In this document: in pieces, positions 21,468-22,318 of the stretch
How the letters are laid out: each line of letters begins with the position of its first letter
Position numbering within the stretch: the stretch's first letter is position 1
Source: Bacillota bacterium
GTDB taxonomy: Bacteria; Bacillota; Clostridia; Christensenellales; Aristaeellaceae
Reading direction: 5' to 3'
Assembly: GCA_023395615.1 (NCBI GenBank)
Contig: JAEWYP010000040.1
Span: 1-22,318 of the forward strand
DNA length: 22,318 nucleotides
Notes under the pieces: model-generated
Told to the model about the DNA's origin: nothing
Databases searched by the model: none
The model's input: the letters and a program-made list of their open reading frames with translations, nothing else
Made by a program: the position numbers and the translations under genes

Positions 21468-22189
21468 AAACCACGAAAAAAATGATCGCTATGCTGCTGA
21501 CCATCGCCATGATCTGGACGGTGGCAGGAGTTAGTTTTGCAGAAGAAGTAGCCCAGCCGACCGAACAGCCTGTTGTTGCAGTAGAAGCCACGCAGGCTCC
21601 TGTGGTTGTTGTGGAGACCCCCGCGGAAGTGCCCGCAGAGCAGCCGCAGGCGACGGAAGCCGCTCAGCCCGAAGAACCTGCACAGCAGCAGGAAGTTATC
21701 CCCGAAACGGCCGCTCCCGCTGAGACGGTTGCGGTTACAGAAGAGAATACCCCGGAGCCCACCGTGGAGAGCAGCGTAACGGAACAGCCCGCTGCTACCT
21801 CTGAGGCGGCTACCGAGACCCCCGTGATCACCGAGACCCCCGCAGTTACGGAAACGCCTGCTGCGACCGAGACCCCCGCCATCACTGAGACCCCCGCCAT
21901 CACCGAGACCCCCACCGCTACCGAGACCCCCGCTGTGGATGCGACGACGCTGCCGAACGTGTCAATCGTGATTCGCTGCACGAACAGCAAACCGATCACC
22001 GTGGGTGACACTGTAAAGCTGACTGCCGAGATCACCGGGATCGACTGGCACGAATGCACACTGCAGTGGCAGTACCTGGACGGGGATGAATGGAAAAATG
22101 CGAGCAGTGGAAACGACATCACTTACTCGTACGTTTTAACGGACGCCAACCTCAACACCACATGGAGACTCGCCGTGACGATCGGATAA
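21464..22189 (+). CDS. Secreted Thr/Glu/Pro-rich repeat protein with small C-terminal domain
   Basis: 241 residues. A signal peptide (basic MKTTKK, hydrophobic 7-22) probably ends at SFA/EE near residue 26. Residues 27-160 are a low-complexity Pro/Thr/Glu/Ala/Val linker. Its end holds seven exact-length copies of a six-residue TETPxx unit (117-158). The C-terminal 80 residues (about 163-241) look like an Ig-like beta domain, with VTIG at the end, a cysteine pair (C172, C198) and a WQYLDGDEWK strand. ATG follows GGAGGG by 8 bases. The linker resembles wall-spanning stalks of surface proteins, yet no LPXTG or other anchor is seen, so it may be released or bind the wall by another route. Function unknown. 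Confidence 0.8.
   Translation: MKTTKKMIAMLLTIAMIWTVAGVSFAEEVAQPTEQPVVAVEATQAPVVVVETPAEVPAEQPQATEAAQPEEPAQQQEVIPETAAPAETVAVTEENTPEPTVESSVTEQPAATSEAATETPVITETPAVTETPAATETPAITETPAITETPTATETPAVDATTLPNVSIVIRCTNSKPITVGDTVKLTAEITGIDWHECTLQWQYLDGDEWKNASSGNDITYSYVLTDANLNTTWRLAVTIG
21812..21937 (+). repeat. Seven tandem 18-base units encoding TETPxx
   Basis: The 126 bases encode TETPVI, TETPAV, TETPAA, TETPAI, TETPAI, TETPTA, TETPAV. Copies share GAGACCCCC cores but differ in the last two codons. In-frame 18-base units allow copy number to change without a frameshift. Confidence 0.9.
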
Positions 22190-22202
22190 CGAAAACGAAA
22201 CG

Positions 22203-22242
22203 AAAATGGCAACGGACGCAAATGCGTCCTCTTTGCCGTTTT
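22203..22242 (+). terminator. Intrinsic terminator after the secreted repeat protein
   Basis: AAAA-T-GGCAA and GGACGCA pair with TGCGTCC and TTGCC-G-TTTT, with a small internal bulge, ending in a U-tract. It begins 14 bases past the stop codon. Confidence 0.8.
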
Positions 22243-22271
22243 ACACACCTACTAAGTAGGAGGACAAAACC

Positions 22272-22318
22272 ATGAAAAAGATCCTGTCCAAGCTACTGTC
22301 CATCGTAATGGCGGCTGC
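22272..22318 (+). CDS. Start of a second exported protein (partial)
   Basis: ATG at 22272 follows AGGAGG by 8 bases. The 15 visible residues, MKKILSKLLSIVMAA, are the basic and hydrophobic parts of a signal peptide. The rest lies beyond the window. A short palindrome CCTACTAAGTAGG (22248-22260) touches the ribosome binding site. It may be another member of the same exported family as its upstream neighbour. Confidence 0.6.
   Translation, partial: MKKILSKLLSIVMAA

Noticed and set aside
21664..22122. Minus-strand open frame with a repeated AGVSV pattern
   Set aside because: The pattern is just the reverse complement of the TETPxx repeat; there is no ribosome binding site and a clear secreted protein on the other strand.
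1..22318. CRISPR arrays, retrons, diversity-generating repeats, insertion sequences or toxin-antitoxin pairs
   Set aside because: No spaced direct repeats of CRISPR type, no reverse transcriptase, no transposase and no toxin-antitoxin pair were seen on either strand.

Overview
The window looks like chromosome from an anaerobic, fairly GC-rich Bacillota of class Clostridia. This rests on a single-chain pyruvate:ferredoxin oxidoreductase, two VanW-domain proteins, a YibE/F-family membrane protein, strong AGGAGG-type ribosome binding sites, TTG/GTG starts and many strong intrinsic hairpins. I cannot name a genus. The left end borders a mobile element, and one AT-rich gap (20821-21463) stands out on the right.

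Left end (1-1560). A ParA/Soj ATPase of the kind carried by Clostridia integrative and conjugative elements runs leftwards off the window. Upstream of it are a terminator-like hairpin in its leader, a cluster of TTGTTAGC repeats, an intact tRNA-Arg(CCU), and two further tRNA-Arg(CCU) 5' halves. Both halves lose homology at the same point just after the anticodon. This looks like a used attachment site, with the element inserted on the 3' side of the tRNA.

Central metabolic block, plus strand (1796-10405). A consensus promoter drives the 1171-residue pyruvate:ferredoxin oxidoreductase, which ends in a strong terminator. A second promoter with a palindrome in its spacer precedes ftsH. ftsH overlaps a PHP-family phosphoesterase by 4 bases, and a membrane-anchored VanW/G5 protein follows 65 bases later.

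Minus-strand block (15102-10562). Read from its promoter, this is class II fructose-bisphosphate aldolase, a polytopic membrane protein (DUF6020/GT-C-like), a TtcA-family tRNA thiolation protein overlapping the previous gene by 4 bases, and an esterase of the tributyrin/EstA type. It is probably one operon.

Right plus-strand block (15280-22318). This holds a secreted SH3-like/VanW protein, a secreted alkaline phosphatase, a YibE/F membrane protein, enolase, the AT-rich gap, a secreted Thr/Glu/Pro-rich repeat protein with a small C-terminal domain, and the start of another exported protein.

Most of this is housekeeping: pyruvate oxidation, glycolysis, membrane proteolysis, tRNA modification and envelope proteins. 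I did not find a complete new defence or mobile system. The parts that known genes explain least are the repeated tRNA-Arg attachment-like site with its repeat cluster, and the palindrome-rich AT-rich gap upstream of the secreted repeat protein.
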